Made by a program: the position numbers and the translations under genes. Shown piece after piece: positions 16,561-24,860 of a stretch of DNA of 37,675 bases. Within the stretch, counting starts at the first letter, position 1. Each line of letters starts with the position of its first letter. Below the pieces are notes generated by a model. It was not told the DNA's origin and did not search any database. It saw only the letters and a program-made list of their open reading frames with translations. The DNA is from JBOHBN01 sp050698355 (GTDB lineage: Bacteria > Actinomycetota > Actinomycetes > Streptosporangiales > WHST01). The stretch is taken from positions 1 to 37,675 of the forward strand of contig JBOHBN010000325.1 of the NCBI GenBank assembly GCA_050698355.1, written 5' to 3'.

Positions 16561-16607
16561 TCATGAAGACTTCTCCGTGCTGGAGCACGGACGATCCTTC
16601 ATGATCA
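16558..16607 (+). repeat. 50-nt hairpin starting at the glpD stop codon
   Basis: TGATCATGAAG (16558-16568) pairs perfectly with CTTCATGATCA (16597-16607). A second stem TCCGTGCT/AGCACGGA (16574-16581 with 16584-16591) closes the top, with a short asymmetric interior between. The glpD TGA stop is the first triplet of the hairpin. It probably ends glpKD transcription; it differs in sequence from the CATA hairpins. Confidence 0.7.
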
Positions 16608-16632
16608 TTGTGCTGGGTGGCACGATTGCCCC

Positions 16633-18198
16633 ATGATCGAGCATGCCGGCGAGGGCTTCGACACCGTTCTCGTGGTCGACTTCGGTGCCCAGTACGCCCA
16701 GCTGATCGCGCGGCGGGTACGCGAGGCGCACGTCTACAGCGAGGTCGTCTCGTCGACCGTCAGCGCCGCCGAGCTGCTCGCCAAGCGGCCGAAAGCCGTC
16801 ATCCTGTCCGGCGGGCCGGCATCGGTGTATGCGGAGGGGGCGCCGCACGTCGATGCCGACCTGTTCACCTCCGGCGTCCCGACGCTGGGCATCTGCTACG
16901 GCTTCCAGGCGATGGCGCAGGCCTTGGGCGGGACTGTTGCGCGTACCGGTGACAGCGAGTTCGGTCGGGCGTCGCTCGAGGTGTCGAACGAAGGCACCCT
17001 GTTGCGCGGCACGTCCACGGGGAGCCAGGTGTGGATGTCGCACGGCGACGCGGTGACGGTCGCGCCGCCCGGGTTCGAGGTGCTGGCCGCGACCGGCGGC
17101 GCGCCGATCGCCGCGTTCGAGCACGCCGAGCAGCGACAGTACGGCGTGCAGTTCCACCCCGAGGTGCTGCACACCCAGGACGGCCAGCAGTTGCTCCAGC
17201 GGTTCCTCTACGAGGTGGCCGGCTGCCGGCCCACCTGGACGATGGTGAACATCGTCGAGGACCAGATCGCCGCGATCCGCGCGCAGGTCGGCGACGGCCA
17301 CGCGGTGTGCGGCCTCTCCGGCGGTGTCGACTCGGCGGTCGCGGCCGCTCTCGTGCAACGCGCGATCGGCGAGCGGCTGACGTGCGTGTTCGTCGACCAC
17401 GGGCTGCTGCGCAAGGGCGAGGCAGAGCAGGTCGAGAAGGACTTCGTCGCCGCCTCGGGCGTACGACTCAAGGTCGTCGACGCATCCGACCGCTTTCTCT
17501 CCGCGCTGGCCGGCGTGACCGACCCGGAGCAGAAGCGGCGCGTAGTCGGGCGCGAGTTCATCGGTGTGTTCGAGGACGCCGCGCGCGAGGTCGCCGCCGA
17601 CGGCGGGGTGAACTTCCTGGTACAGGGCACGCTCTACCCCGACGTCGTTGAGTCCGGCGGCGGTTCAGGGGCGGCCAACATCAAATCGCACCACAACGTC
17701 GGCGGCCTGCCGGAGGACCTCGGCTTCGCGCTCGTCGAGCCGCTGCGCGCGCTGTTCAAGGACGAGGTGCGCCGGGTCGGCGAGGAGCTCGGCCTCCCAC
17801 CGGACATCGTCTGGCGGCAACCGTTCCCGGGCCCCGGCCTCGCGATCCGGGTCATCGGCGAGGTGACCCGGGAACGGCTCGAGGTGCTGCGCGAGGCTGA
17901 CGCCATCGCGCGCGACGAGCTGACCCGCGCGGGCCTCGACCGTACGGTCTGGCAGTGCCCGGTGATCCTGCTGGCCGACGTACGGTCCGTCGGGGTGCAG
18001 GGCGACGGGCGCACGTACGGCCACCCCGTCGTGCTCAGGCCGGTCACGAGCGAGGACGCGATGACCGCCGACTGGGCGCACCTGCCGTACGACCTGCTGG
18101 CGCGGATATCGACGCGGATCACCAACGAGGTGCGTGCGGTCAACCGGGTCGCCCTGGACGTGACCAGCAAGCCCCCCGGCACTATCGAGTGGGAGTAG
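16633..18198 (+). CDS. guaA: GMP synthase (glutamine-hydrolysing)
   Basis: Converts XMP, ATP and glutamine to GMP in purine synthesis; 521 aa, normal length. The class I glutamine amidotransferase domain has the triad cysteine in GICYGFQAMAQ (C88) and the histidine and glutamate in VQFHPEV (H175, E177). The ATP pyrophosphatase domain carries the P-loop LSGGVDSAVAAALV (229-234), and the dimerisation domain ends in the classical TSKPPGTIEWE. The ATG at 16633 has no Shine-Dalgarno, but CACGAT ends exactly 6 nt upstream, suggesting a leaderless message independent of glpKD. The gene converges on the MBL-fold hydrolase with only 3 bp between stop codons. Confidence 0.97.
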   Translation: MIEHAGEGFDTVLVVDFGAQYAQLIARRVREAHVYSEVVSSTVSAAELLAKRPKAVILSGGPASVYAEGAPHVDADLFTSGVPTLGICYGFQAMAQALGGTVARTGDSEFGRASLEVSNEGTLLRGTSTGSQVWMSHGDAVTVAPPGFEVLAATGGAPIAAFEHAEQRQYGVQFHPEVLHTQDGQQLLQRFLYEVAGCRPTWTMVNIVEDQIAAIRAQVGDGHAVCGLSGGVDSAVAAALVQRAIGERLTCVFVDHGLLRKGEAEQVEKDFVAASGVRLKVVDASDRFLSALAGVTDPEQKRRVVGREFIGVFEDAAREVAADGGVNFLVQGTLYPDVVESGGGSGAANIKSHHNVGGLPEDLGFALVEPLRALFKDEVRRVGEELGLPPDIVWRQPFPGPGLAIRVIGEVTRERLEVLREADAIARDELTRAGLDRTVWQCPVILLADVRSVGVQGDGRTYGHPVVLRPVTSEDAMTADWAHLPYDLLARISTRITNEVRAVNRVALDVTSKPPGTIEWE

Positions 18199-18201
18199 AC
18201 G

Positions 18202-18843
18202 CTACAGCTGGACCGTCTCGCCGATCGCCAGCCGACGGTACTCCGCGCCGACCTGCTCGCTGCGCCGCTTGGCGTGCGGGTCGTAGACGCCCTGGCCCGC
18301 CTCGGTCAGCAGCGCGTCGTGCACCGGGTGCACGCGCGCCGGGGTCACGGCCGCGACGTGCGCCATCGTCTCGCTGACCTTGCTCCACGGCGCGTTGATC
18401 GGGAGCAGTAGCGTCTCGACCCGCTGGTCGGGGACCGTGAACGCGTCGCCGGGATGGAACACGCCGGCGAACAGGTACCCGACGTTGGTAATTACGGGGA
18501 CGTCGTCGCTGATCACCGCGTGGTCACTGCCGTACACCGTGAAGGCGAGCCCGCCCACGTCGAAGGAGGAGCCGTGCCGGACCGCCTGCGCGCGGCTCGC
18601 CAGCTCCGCCGGGAGTTTGCCGACGACCGAGTCGGGCGCCCACAGCCGCACGTGCCCGCCGGCGCGCAGCGCCGCGCCCACCTTGTCGGGGTCGAAGTGG
18701 TCGGGGTGCTCGTGGGTGATGAGGACGGCGTCGGCGCCCTCGACGACCTCGGCCGCGGTGAACACGCCGGGGTCGATGACCACGGTCGTATCGTCGCTCT
18801 CCACCCGCACGCACGCGTGCCCCAGCTTGGTCAGTGTCCCCAC
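18202..18843 (-). CDS. MBL-fold metal-dependent hydrolase (UlaG-like)
   Basis: Metallo-beta-lactamase-fold protein, 213 aa. The dinuclear metal motif THEHPDHFD (H44, H46, D48, H49) is intact, followed by GSDHAVI, a histidine in GVFHPGDAF and HPVHD near the end, which fit the UlaG/YtnP-like branch. It starts MGTLTKLGHACVRVES, common to this branch. The GTG at 18843 has GGAGGAG 6 nt upstream and was preferred to the longer frame from 18951, whose extra residues are low in family similarity. No signal peptide is seen. It converges on guaA and is divergent from the LCP gene over 217 bp. Substrate unknown; lactonase, phosphodiesterase and RNase-like roles all exist in this fold. Confidence 0.85.
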   Translation of the reverse strand: MGTLTKLGHACVRVESDDTTVVIDPGVFTAAEVVEGADAVLITHEHPDHFDPDKVGAALRAGGHVRLWAPDSVVGKLPAELASRAQAVRHGSSFDVGGLAFTVYGSDHAVISDDVPVITNVGYLFAGVFHPGDAFTVPDQRVETLLLPINAPWSKVSETMAHVAAVTPARVHPVHDALLTEAGQGVYDPHAKRRSEQVGAEYRRLAIGETVQL

Positions 18844-19060
18844 GTCAGGCTCCTCCGCGCTCGGCTCTCCCCGCACCTTAGAGGTCGCCGGCCGGAGTGA
18901 ACCATTGGCGGGTCTCAGGCGTCCTCGTAGTGGGACCGGTCCGTGTACCACCCCTCGGGGTCACTCTTACGTCGGTAGCATGGCAGTGTGTGCCCACCGG
19001 GGTCACACCTGCCCGCTTGCCGAACGACCTTGATGCCGGACGTGAGGAGGAAGCACGCAC

Positions 19061-20518
19061 GTGCATCCCCCGCAGGGCGAGCGCCGCGGCGACGGCTCCC
19101 GCGCCGGCCGCAGGCGGCGGCGCAAGCCATCGACAGGACGCGAGGCCGTCGCCGCCCTGGGTCTGGCCCTGCTGTCGGCGATCCTTCCAGGCGTTGGCCA
19201 CATTCGTGCGGGCAGGAAGAAGCTGGGCATCCCCATCTTCGTGATCTTCCTGCTGCTGGTCGGCGCCGGTGTCTACGTCGCGACTACGATGGACCGGTTC
19301 ACGCTGATCGGGTACATCGTCGATCCCGACGTGCTCACCGCGGTCATCGTGTGCGCGCTGCTGCTCTCGGTCGCATGGACCGCGGTGATCGTCTCGGCGT
19401 ACCACATGCGTCGACCCAGCAACATGCGGCCGCTGCAGCTGGTCGCATCCGCGTTCGTCGTGGCGCTGCTCAGCCTTGCGGTCTCCACTCCACCGATCTA
19501 CGCGGCGCACGACGCGTACGTTGGCCGCGACGTCATCAAGACCGTGTTCCCAGGTCAGGACCAGGGCCACCAGGTCAAGCGCAAGACCAAGGAGGGCGCC
19601 GATCCGTGGGCCGACCGGCCACGGATCAACGTCCTCCTGCTCGGTGGCGACTGGGGCTCGGACCGCACAGGAGTGCGCACCGACAGCATGACCGTCGCCA
19701 GCATCAATACGCACACCGGCGACACGGTGATGTTCAGCCTGCCCCGCAACATGCTGCACGCCCCGATGCCCAAGCGGCTGCAAGACAAGTTCCCGTCCGG
19801 CTTCACCGACCTGCTCAACGCGGTCTACCGCTACGGCAGCGACCACCCCAAACAGTTCCCCGGTCACCGCAACCACGGCGCGACGGCAATCCGGGAGGTC
19901 GCGGGCAACATCACTGGGCTGCACATCGACTACTCGGTGCTGGTCAACCTCCAGGCGTTCCGCGAGATCATCGATGCCGTGGGCGGCATCACCATCTACG
20001 TGAACAAGGACCTGCCCATCGGGGGAGAGGGCGGCGTGCCGATCGCCGGATACGTGCACAAGGGCCTGCACCACCTGAACGGCAGGAAGGCGCTGTGGTA
20101 CGCGCGGTCCCGGGCGGCCGACGACGACTACCACCGGATCAGGCGCCAGCGCTGCGTGCTCGGCGCGCTCGCCAAGCAGGCCGACCCGCCGACCGTACTC
20201 AGGGGCTTCCAGAAGATCGCGGCCACCACCAAGCGCAACGTCTCGACGAACATTCCCAACGCCGACCTGCCCGCGCTACTGCAGCTCGGGGAGAAGGCGA
20301 AGTCCGCCGACATCGCGAGCCTTCCGTTCATCCCGCCGCTCGTCAACACCGCCGACCCCGATTACGGCAAGATCGGGAAGCGGGTGCACAAGGCGATCGA
20401 GCAGTCGAAGGCACGTACCGAGGCGGAACGCACCGCCAAGCCTGACCCGGACAAGGACAAGCAGCACGGCCACTCCAACAAGTCGAAGTCGCTGGACGAC
20501 GTCTGCCGCTACAAGTAG
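19061..20518 (+). CDS. LytR-CpsA-Psr (LCP) family membrane protein
   Basis: Membrane-anchored LCP protein of 485 aa; the family transfers lipid-linked polymers such as teichoic acid or arabinogalactan onto peptidoglycan. A basic N terminus is followed by about four hydrophobic segments (29-46, 55-76, 89-113, 124-143), then the extracellular LCP domain from about 188: INVLLLGGDWGSDRTGVRTD, DSMTV, VMFSLPRNM, the phosphate-binding arginines near LWYARSR and the late RIRRQRCVLGAL. Most LCP proteins have one membrane segment, so four is a distinct subtype. The GTG at 19061 has AGGAGGA about 10 nt upstream. The C terminus is lysine-rich. Ends 16 bp before the convergent small membrane protein. Confidence 0.88.
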   Translation: MHPPQGERRGDGSRAGRRRRRKPSTGREAVAALGLALLSAILPGVGHIRAGRKKLGIPIFVIFLLLVGAGVYVATTMDRFTLIGYIVDPDVLTAVIVCALLLSVAWTAVIVSAYHMRRPSNMRPLQLVASAFVVALLSLAVSTPPIYAAHDAYVGRDVIKTVFPGQDQGHQVKRKTKEGADPWADRPRINVLLLGGDWGSDRTGVRTDSMTVASINTHTGDTVMFSLPRNMLHAPMPKRLQDKFPSGFTDLLNAVYRYGSDHPKQFPGHRNHGATAIREVAGNITGLHIDYSVLVNLQAFREIIDAVGGITIYVNKDLPIGGEGGVPIAGYVHKGLHHLNGRKALWYARSRAADDDYHRIRRQRCVLGALAKQADPPTVLRGFQKIAATTKRNVSTNIPNADLPALLQLGEKAKSADIASLPFIPPLVNTADPDYGKIGKRVHKAIEQSKARTEAERTAKPDPDKDKQHGHSNKSKSLDDVCRYK

Positions 20519-20534
20519 CGCCCAACAGGCGCGG

Positions 20535-20717
20535 CTAGTCGCCGCGTTCGCTGCGACGGTTGAGGATGGCCGCGCACCCCAGCCCGACGAGTAGCAGGGG
20601 GATGATCGCGAGCATCTGCACGTGCGCCCCCGCCAGCGTCGCGGCGAAGAACATGCCGGCGACGACCAGCAGGACCAGGCCGCCGACTAGGGCGCCCCAG
20701 TTCGGTTTATGCAGCAC
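20535..20717 (-). CDS. Small two-segment membrane protein coupled to the PspC protein
   Basis: A 60-aa protein with two hydrophobic segments (about 8-28 and 34-52), ending RRSERGD. Its GTG start lies within the last codons of the PspC gene (overlap 20707-20717), so translation is probably coupled. I do not recognise a named family. The overlap and the shared membrane nature suggest a partner of the PspC/toastrack protein. A non-coding reading is possible but the coupling makes it unlikely. Confidence 0.7.
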   Translation of the reverse strand: MLHKPNWGALVGGLVLLVVAGMFFAATLAGAHVQMLAIIPLLLVGLGCAAILNRRSERGD

Positions 20718-22053
20718 GCCGCACCTCCAGCCACCCGGCGTCCGCGCGCAGGTTCAGGTCGAACGTCGCCGGCTCGGCCTGCCGGTGGCCGGCCTTGCCG
20801 CCGCGAGGTGTGCTCTCGTCTCGCCCCTTCTCCCGCCCGGTTCGTCCTGGGTGGGCGGTAAAGGTGCGATCGACCCTGGTGTCGAATCCGGCACGCTGTC
20901 CGAGCACGTCCATCCGGCAGGCATCGCATCGCGCGTGTACGTGCACCCGCGCGCCGCGCGGCACGATCACCTCGAGCCGGCCGGCATCGATGCGCGCGCG
21001 AGCCTGGTAGCTCGCCCCGCGCTCCAGCGGCAGGTCGGTGAGATTGAGGCGCGCGTAGCTGACGTTGGACCGGTACGGCTGCTGCCTCGCCAGCTGCGCC
21101 GCCGTCGTGGGGTGCCACTGGACTCTGTTCAGGTATTCGCTTCCCCCGACCCGGTGGACGACGGTGAGACCGGCGAGGACGATCGCGAGCAGAACGCCGA
21201 TCCACGTCACCCGGGCGCGGCCCACCCAGGTGGACAGCACGAGCCCGAGACCGAGCGCCGTCAGCGCCGCGACGAGCGGGATCCGCGCGTCGTCCGGTAG
21301 GCCGAGCTGTTGCTGGGCGACCGCCACGACGGCCGCGACGAGGGCGGCCGCGAGCAGGACGTACCAGGTGATCGACCGGGCGCGCCGCCGCTCACCCGCG
21401 GCGGGTGCCGGCCCAGCCCCGGCGTACGCCGGTCGTTGCGGGAACGCGGAGAGGTCGACGTACTGGCTCGTCGCGGCGGCCGGTGGAGCATGCGGCGCGG
21501 GCGGCGGCGTTTGCGCGTACGGGGTGCTCCGTTGTGCGGGAGTGCTGTGTCCGACGAGCCGGCCCAGCGCCCCGCGCAGGTCCGCGCCCTGGCGGTGCGC
21601 GACGAGTGCGGCGAGGACGGCGACGATGACGATCGCGAGCGAGCCGCTGCCGAACGACCCGCCGAGCCCGCCGGCGACGATGATGCCGGCCACGATCACC
21701 AGCAGGAGCGCGGCGACGCGGATGCGCGGGTGCTGCCTGGAGTGGAGCACGCGGTCGATGGGCGCGCTGCCCGTACGTGCGTCGGGTACGAGCAGCATGG
21801 CAGCGCCGTAGAACAGTGCCCCTGCCCCACCGACGAGCGCGAGCACCGCGATCGTCACGCGGAACACGACCGGATCGACGCCCGTGTACTCGGCGAGCCC
21901 CCCGCACACGCCGCCGATGACCCGGTTGTTCGCGCTGCGTTGCAGCCCCGGGCCGGGCGCCTGCGCGGGGGCGCCCGGCTCCCCGCCTGGCGGCGCCGGC
22001 TGTTCCATGCTTCCAATGGTGCCTTGCGTGGCGTACCGCGGCATCGGGGACAT
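20707..22053 (-). CDS. PspC-domain membrane protein with C-terminal toastrack/LiaF-like region
   Basis: Multi-segment membrane protein, 448 aa. The PspC domain is near the N terminus: NNRVIGGVCGGLAEYTGVD, then PVVFRVTIAVLALVGG. Further hydrophobic pairs occur near 115-150, 230-250 and 262-300, separated by a proline-rich linker. The C-terminal part alternates glycine and small residues with hydrophobics (DAGRLEVIVPRGARVHVHAR to LRADAGWLEVRRAA), as in the beta-helical toastrack domain of LiaF-like sensors. This combination is described for actinobacterial envelope-stress signalling. Start is uncertain: ATG 22053, 22044 or 22008 (MEQPAPPGG), none with a clear Shine-Dalgarno. It is divergent from the PspC-histidine kinase with 74 bp between, so the two likely form one regulatory unit. 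Confidence 0.82.
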   Translation of the reverse strand: MSPMPRYATQGTIGSMEQPAPPGGEPGAPAQAPGPGLQRSANNRVIGGVCGGLAEYTGVDPVVFRVTIAVLALVGGAGALFYGAAMLLVPDARTGSAPIDRVLHSRQHPRIRVAALLLVIVAGIIVAGGLGGSFGSGSLAIVIVAVLAALVAHRQGADLRGALGRLVGHSTPAQRSTPYAQTPPPAPHAPPAAATSQYVDLSAFPQRPAYAGAGPAPAAGERRRARSITWYVLLAAALVAAVVAVAQQQLGLPDDARIPLVAALTALGLGLVLSTWVGRARVTWIGVLLAIVLAGLTVVHRVGGSEYLNRVQWHPTTAAQLARQQPYRSNVSYARLNLTDLPLERGASYQARARIDAGRLEVIVPRGARVHVHARCDACRMDVLGQRAGFDTRVDRTFTAHPGRTGREKGRDESTPRGGKAGHRQAEPATFDLNLRADAGWLEVRRAA

Positions 22054-22127
22054 CCCTGACCGAACCTGCAGGTCGCGCCGGGTGTCTCCCCGATGCGGTC
22101 GGGGGCGTTTCGTGTGACCATGCAGGT

Positions 22128-23333
22128 GTGGCGGAGGTAGCGCGCGAGCCGCGCAAGTTCTACCGCGAGCCGGACCGGCGGGTGCTCGCGGGGGTGTGCC
22201 GTGGCCTCGCCACCCATCTCGGGGTCGACACGATGATCATGCGGATCGCGTTCGTGCTGCTCGCCGTGAGCAGCCTGGTCGGGGTCGCGATCTACGCGCT
22301 CTTCTGGTACTTCGTACCGCTCGCCCCGGAGGCGACCGACCCCAGGGTGACCCCGCCCCCCAAGCACAAGCGCGACGTCGGTCAGGTCGGCGCGCTCATC
22401 GCGGTCGGGGTCGGCCTGGTGCTGTTCTTGCAGATGGTTGGCTTCGGCATCCCCGGCGCGGTCTTCTGGCCGCTGGTGATCGTGGGCATCGGTGCCGCGA
22501 TCCTCTGGCAGCAGGCCGACGACGCACAGCGCGTACGGTGGCGCGAGGCCGCGCGTGTGCGCAGCAAGTCCGCGGTCGTGCGTACGGTCGCCGGCACCGC
22601 GCTGGTCGTCGGCGGCATTGTCGGTTTCATGACGCTGTCGAGCACGTGGGACGCTTCTCAGCTCCGCGACGGCATCATCTTCGCGGTCGTCGCGGCGGTA
22701 GGCGTCGTCATCGTTGCGGCGCCGTTCGTCACCAAGCTGACGCATGACCTCTCCGCGGAGCGACGCGAACGGATCAGGCAGGAGGAGCGCGCCGAGCTGG
22801 CCGCCCATGTGCACGACTCGGTGCTGCAGACGCTCACGCTCATCCAGCGCAACGCCGAGGACACCCGCGAGGTGCAGCGGCTCGCCCGTGCGCAGGAACG
22901 CGACCTGCGCACCTGGCTGTACAAGCCGAGCACCGACCAGGCGACGAAGTTCGCCGCGGCGATCCAGTCGCTCGCTGGCGAACTGGAGGACAACCACGGC
23001 CTGTCCATCGACGTCGTGTGCGTCGGCGACTGCGCTCTGGACGAGCGGCTGGGCGCGCAGCTGCAGGCCGCTCGCGAGGCGATGGTCAACGCGGCGAAGC
23101 ACTCCGGGTGTGACAGCCTGTCGGTCTTCGCGGAGGTGGAGCCGGAGCAGGTGACGGTGTTCGTCCGCGACCGGGGCAAGGGGTACGAGCCGCAGACCGT
23201 GCCCGACGACCGGATGGGCGTACGGGAGTCCATCGTCGGCCGGATGGAGCGCAACGGGGGCAGGGCGTTCATCAGGAGCGGTCCGGGGGAGGGCACGGAG
23301 GTACGCCTGGAGATGGAGCGGGGCCAGCACTGA
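22128..23333 (+). CDS. PspC-domain sensor histidine kinase (NarL-type, HisKA_3)
   Basis: Membrane sensor kinase of 401 aa. An N-terminal PspC domain (RKFYREPDRRVLAGVCRGLA, LGVDTMIMRIAFVLLAVSSL) leads to further hydrophobic segments at 84-105, 108-126, 153-171 and 181-200, then the HisKA_3 dimerisation helix ERAELAAHVHDSVLQTLTLI (phospho-histidine H229) and an ATPase domain with the N box AREAMVNAAKHS (N321) and G box VRDRGKGYEP. The GTG at 22128 has GACCAT exactly 6 nt upstream and no Shine-Dalgarno, which suggests a leaderless start. The response regulator follows after 49 bp. Signal unknown; the divergent PspC/toastrack partner points to membrane or cell-wall stress. Confidence 0.92.
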   Translation: MAEVAREPRKFYREPDRRVLAGVCRGLATHLGVDTMIMRIAFVLLAVSSLVGVAIYALFWYFVPLAPEATDPRVTPPPKHKRDVGQVGALIAVGVGLVLFLQMVGFGIPGAVFWPLVIVGIGAAILWQQADDAQRVRWREAARVRSKSAVVRTVAGTALVVGGIVGFMTLSSTWDASQLRDGIIFAVVAAVGVVIVAAPFVTKLTHDLSAERRERIRQEERAELAAHVHDSVLQTLTLIQRNAEDTREVQRLARAQERDLRTWLYKPSTDQATKFAAAIQSLAGELEDNHGLSIDVVCVGDCALDERLGAQLQAAREAMVNAAKHSGCDSLSVFAEVEPEQVTVFVRDRGKGYEPQTVPDDRMGVRESIVGRMERNGGRAFIRSGPGEGTEVRLEMERGQH

Positions 23334-23382
23334 GGAAGCGAAACGCGAGGCGAGCACAGTGAACCAGGGTGAGGGAGTAAAC

Positions 23383-24033
23383 GTGGGCAGCGAGAACGGC
23401 AGGCCGCGGATCGTCATCGTCGACGACCACCGGATGTGGCGAGCGGGCGTACGCGCGGAGCTCGGCGAGTCTGTAGAGGTGGCCGGTGAGGCCGGTGATG
23501 TGGACGAGGCCGTCACCGTGGTCGAGGCGTTGGAGCCCGACGTGGTCCTGCTCGACGTGCACATGCCGGGCGGGGGTGGCCGCGAGGTGCTGCAGCGCGT
23601 ACTCGGCGGGCACCCGGACGTGAAGTTCCTCGCGCTCTCCGTCTCCGACGCGGCAGAGGACGTCATCGCGGTCATCCGGGCGGGCGCGCGGGGCTACGTC
23701 ACCAAGTCCATCTCCGGCACCGAGCTGGCCGCCGCGATCCGCCGGGTGTCCGACGGCGACGCGGTCTTCTCGCCGCGGCTCGCCGGCTTCGTGCTGGACG
23801 CGTTCTCCTCCACCGACGTGCCGCCCATCGACCCGGAGCTCGACCGGCTCAGCCCGCGCGAGCGGGAGGTCATGCGGTTGATCGCGCGCGGCTACGCGTA
23901 CAAGGAAGTCGGCAAGGAGCTGTTCATCTCGGTGAAGACGGTCGAGACCCACGTCTCCGCCGTCCTGCGCAAGCTTCAGCTCTCCAACCGGCACGAGCTG
24001 TCCCGCTGGGCCGCGGACCGCCGCCTGGTCTGA
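23383..24033 (+). CDS. NarL/FixJ-family response regulator
   Basis: DNA-binding response regulator, 216 aa from the GTG at 23383. The receiver domain has acidic residues at IVIVDDHRMW, the phospho-acceptor aspartate D58 in VVLLDVHMPGG and the conserved lysine in GYVTKSISG. The LuxR-type helix-turn-helix is LSPREREVMRLIARGYAYKE with the recognition helix in SVKTVETHVSAVLRKLQLSN. The start was chosen because GAGGGAG lies 5 nt upstream; an in-frame GTG at 23359 would add eight unconserved residues. It is the partner of the preceding kinase. Likely targets are its own operon and the divergent PspC gene. Confidence 0.93.
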   Translation: MGSENGRPRIVIVDDHRMWRAGVRAELGESVEVAGEAGDVDEAVTVVEALEPDVVLLDVHMPGGGGREVLQRVLGGHPDVKFLALSVSDAAEDVIAVIRAGARGYVTKSISGTELAAAIRRVSDGDAVFSPRLAGFVLDAFSSTDVPPIDPELDRLSPREREVMRLIARGYAYKEVGKELFISVKTVETHVSAVLRKLQLSNRHELSRWAADRRLV

Positions 24034-24067
24034 ACCGTCCCAACTCAGCTAGCGCTGTGGCAGCACG

Positions 24068-24793
24068 TCAGGCGGTGGAGATCACGTAGAACGCCTCCGC
24101 GAGTCGGCCCGCGTCGAGGCCGTGCTCCTCGGCCTGAGCGGTGAGCCAGCCGCGGAGCATACCCTCCAGGTCGTCGTGGTGCCCGGTCTGACTCTTGTGC
24201 ACGCGGAGCGCGGCTACCTTCTGGTCGAAGGTGTCGGTGACGTCGACGGCGTGGTTGCTCCGCGGGTGCGCCATCAGCCACGTCTCCGGTACGGTCCACG
24301 CATCGAGTCCCTCGGCACGCAGCTCGGGGAACGCGAACGGGTTGCGCGCGTCCGGGTACACGGCGTCGAGCGCGGCGACGCCGACCGCGCGATGGTCGGG
24401 ATGCGAGGGGTAAATGCGCTCGTACCAGATCTCCGCGCTCGGGATGGCGATGCGGTCGGGGCGCACCTGCCTGATCACCCGCGCGATGTCGCGGCGCAGG
24501 TTGAGCGTGACCTCGACATAGCCGTCGGGGTACCCGAGGAAGTGCAGGTCGCTCACCCCGACCGCCTCAGCCGCGGCGGCCTGCTCGCGGCGGCGCAGCG
24601 GACCCATCTCCTCGCGTGGGAAGTCCGGCTCGAACCCACCGCTGTCACCGTCGGTGACGATGCAGTACGACACGTCGACGCCTGCCCGCGTCCACGTCGC
24701 GATCGTCCCGGCCGCGCCGAAGTCGATGTCGTCGGGATGCGCCGCCACTACCAGCGCCCTGTGCACGTCGGTCTCGTTCAACACGCTCGCCAT
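24068..24793 (-). CDS. PIG-L family deacetylase (LmbE-like)
   Basis: Zinc-dependent N-deacetylase fold protein, 241 aa. The two metal motifs are AAHPDDIDFGAAGT (HPDD at 19-22) and YPSHPDHRAVG (HPDH at 131-134), with VTDGDSGG between. Relatives in actinobacteria include MshB and Mca of mycothiol metabolism, but at 241 aa this is shorter than both and closer to generic LmbE-like proteins, so I do not assign mshB. The ATG at 24793 lacks a Shine-Dalgarno; CAATAT lies 7 nt upstream. It is divergent from pcrA with 67 bp between starts and converges on the response regulator. Substrate is probably an N-acetylglucosamine-containing compound. Confidence 0.87.
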   Translation of the reverse strand: MASVLNETDVHRALVVAAHPDDIDFGAAGTIATWTRAGVDVSYCIVTDGDSGGFEPDFPREEMGPLRRREQAAAAEAVGVSDLHFLGYPDGYVEVTLNLRRDIARVIRQVRPDRIAIPSAEIWYERIYPSHPDHRAVGVAALDAVYPDARNPFAFPELRAEGLDAWTVPETWLMAHPRSNHAVDVTDTFDQKVAALRVHKSQTGHHDDLEGMLRGWLTAQAEEHGLDAGRLAEAFYVISTA

Positions 24794-24800
24794 CCTATGG

Positions 24801-24806
24801 ATATTG
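24801..24806 (-). promoter_or_regulatory. -10-like hexamer of the PIG-L gene
   Basis: On the minus strand CAATAT ends 7 nt before the ATG at 24793, and no Shine-Dalgarno is present. It fits a leaderless start. Confidence 0.35.
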
Positions 24807-24848
24807 CTGATGGGGCGTGGGGGACCGGCCGTACCCGTTCCCGCCTCC

Positions 24849-24854
24849 TAGACT
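24849..24854 (+). promoter_or_regulatory. -10 hexamer for a leaderless pcrA transcript
   Basis: TAGACT fits TAnnnT and ends exactly 6 nt before the GTG at 24861; no Shine-Dalgarno is visible in the 67-bp divergent gap. Confidence 0.45.
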
Positions 24855-24860
24855 CGTGGG

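Noticed and set aside
18915..19130. Small minus-strand frame ending SDPEGWYTDRSHYEDA between the MBL and LCP genes
   Set aside because: The last ~20 residues look protein-like, but the only usable start lies inside the LCP gene, there is no ribosome-binding site, and the frame overlaps the LCP start region. I cannot tie it to a family.
24034..24067. Terminator between the response regulator and the PIG-L gene
   Set aside because: Only a short imperfect AGC/GCT symmetry is present; it is not convincing as a hairpin.
24068..24793. Assignment of the PIG-L protein as MshB or Mca
   Set aside because: Metal motifs fit the whole family, the protein is shorter than both enzymes, and no other mycothiol gene is in the window.
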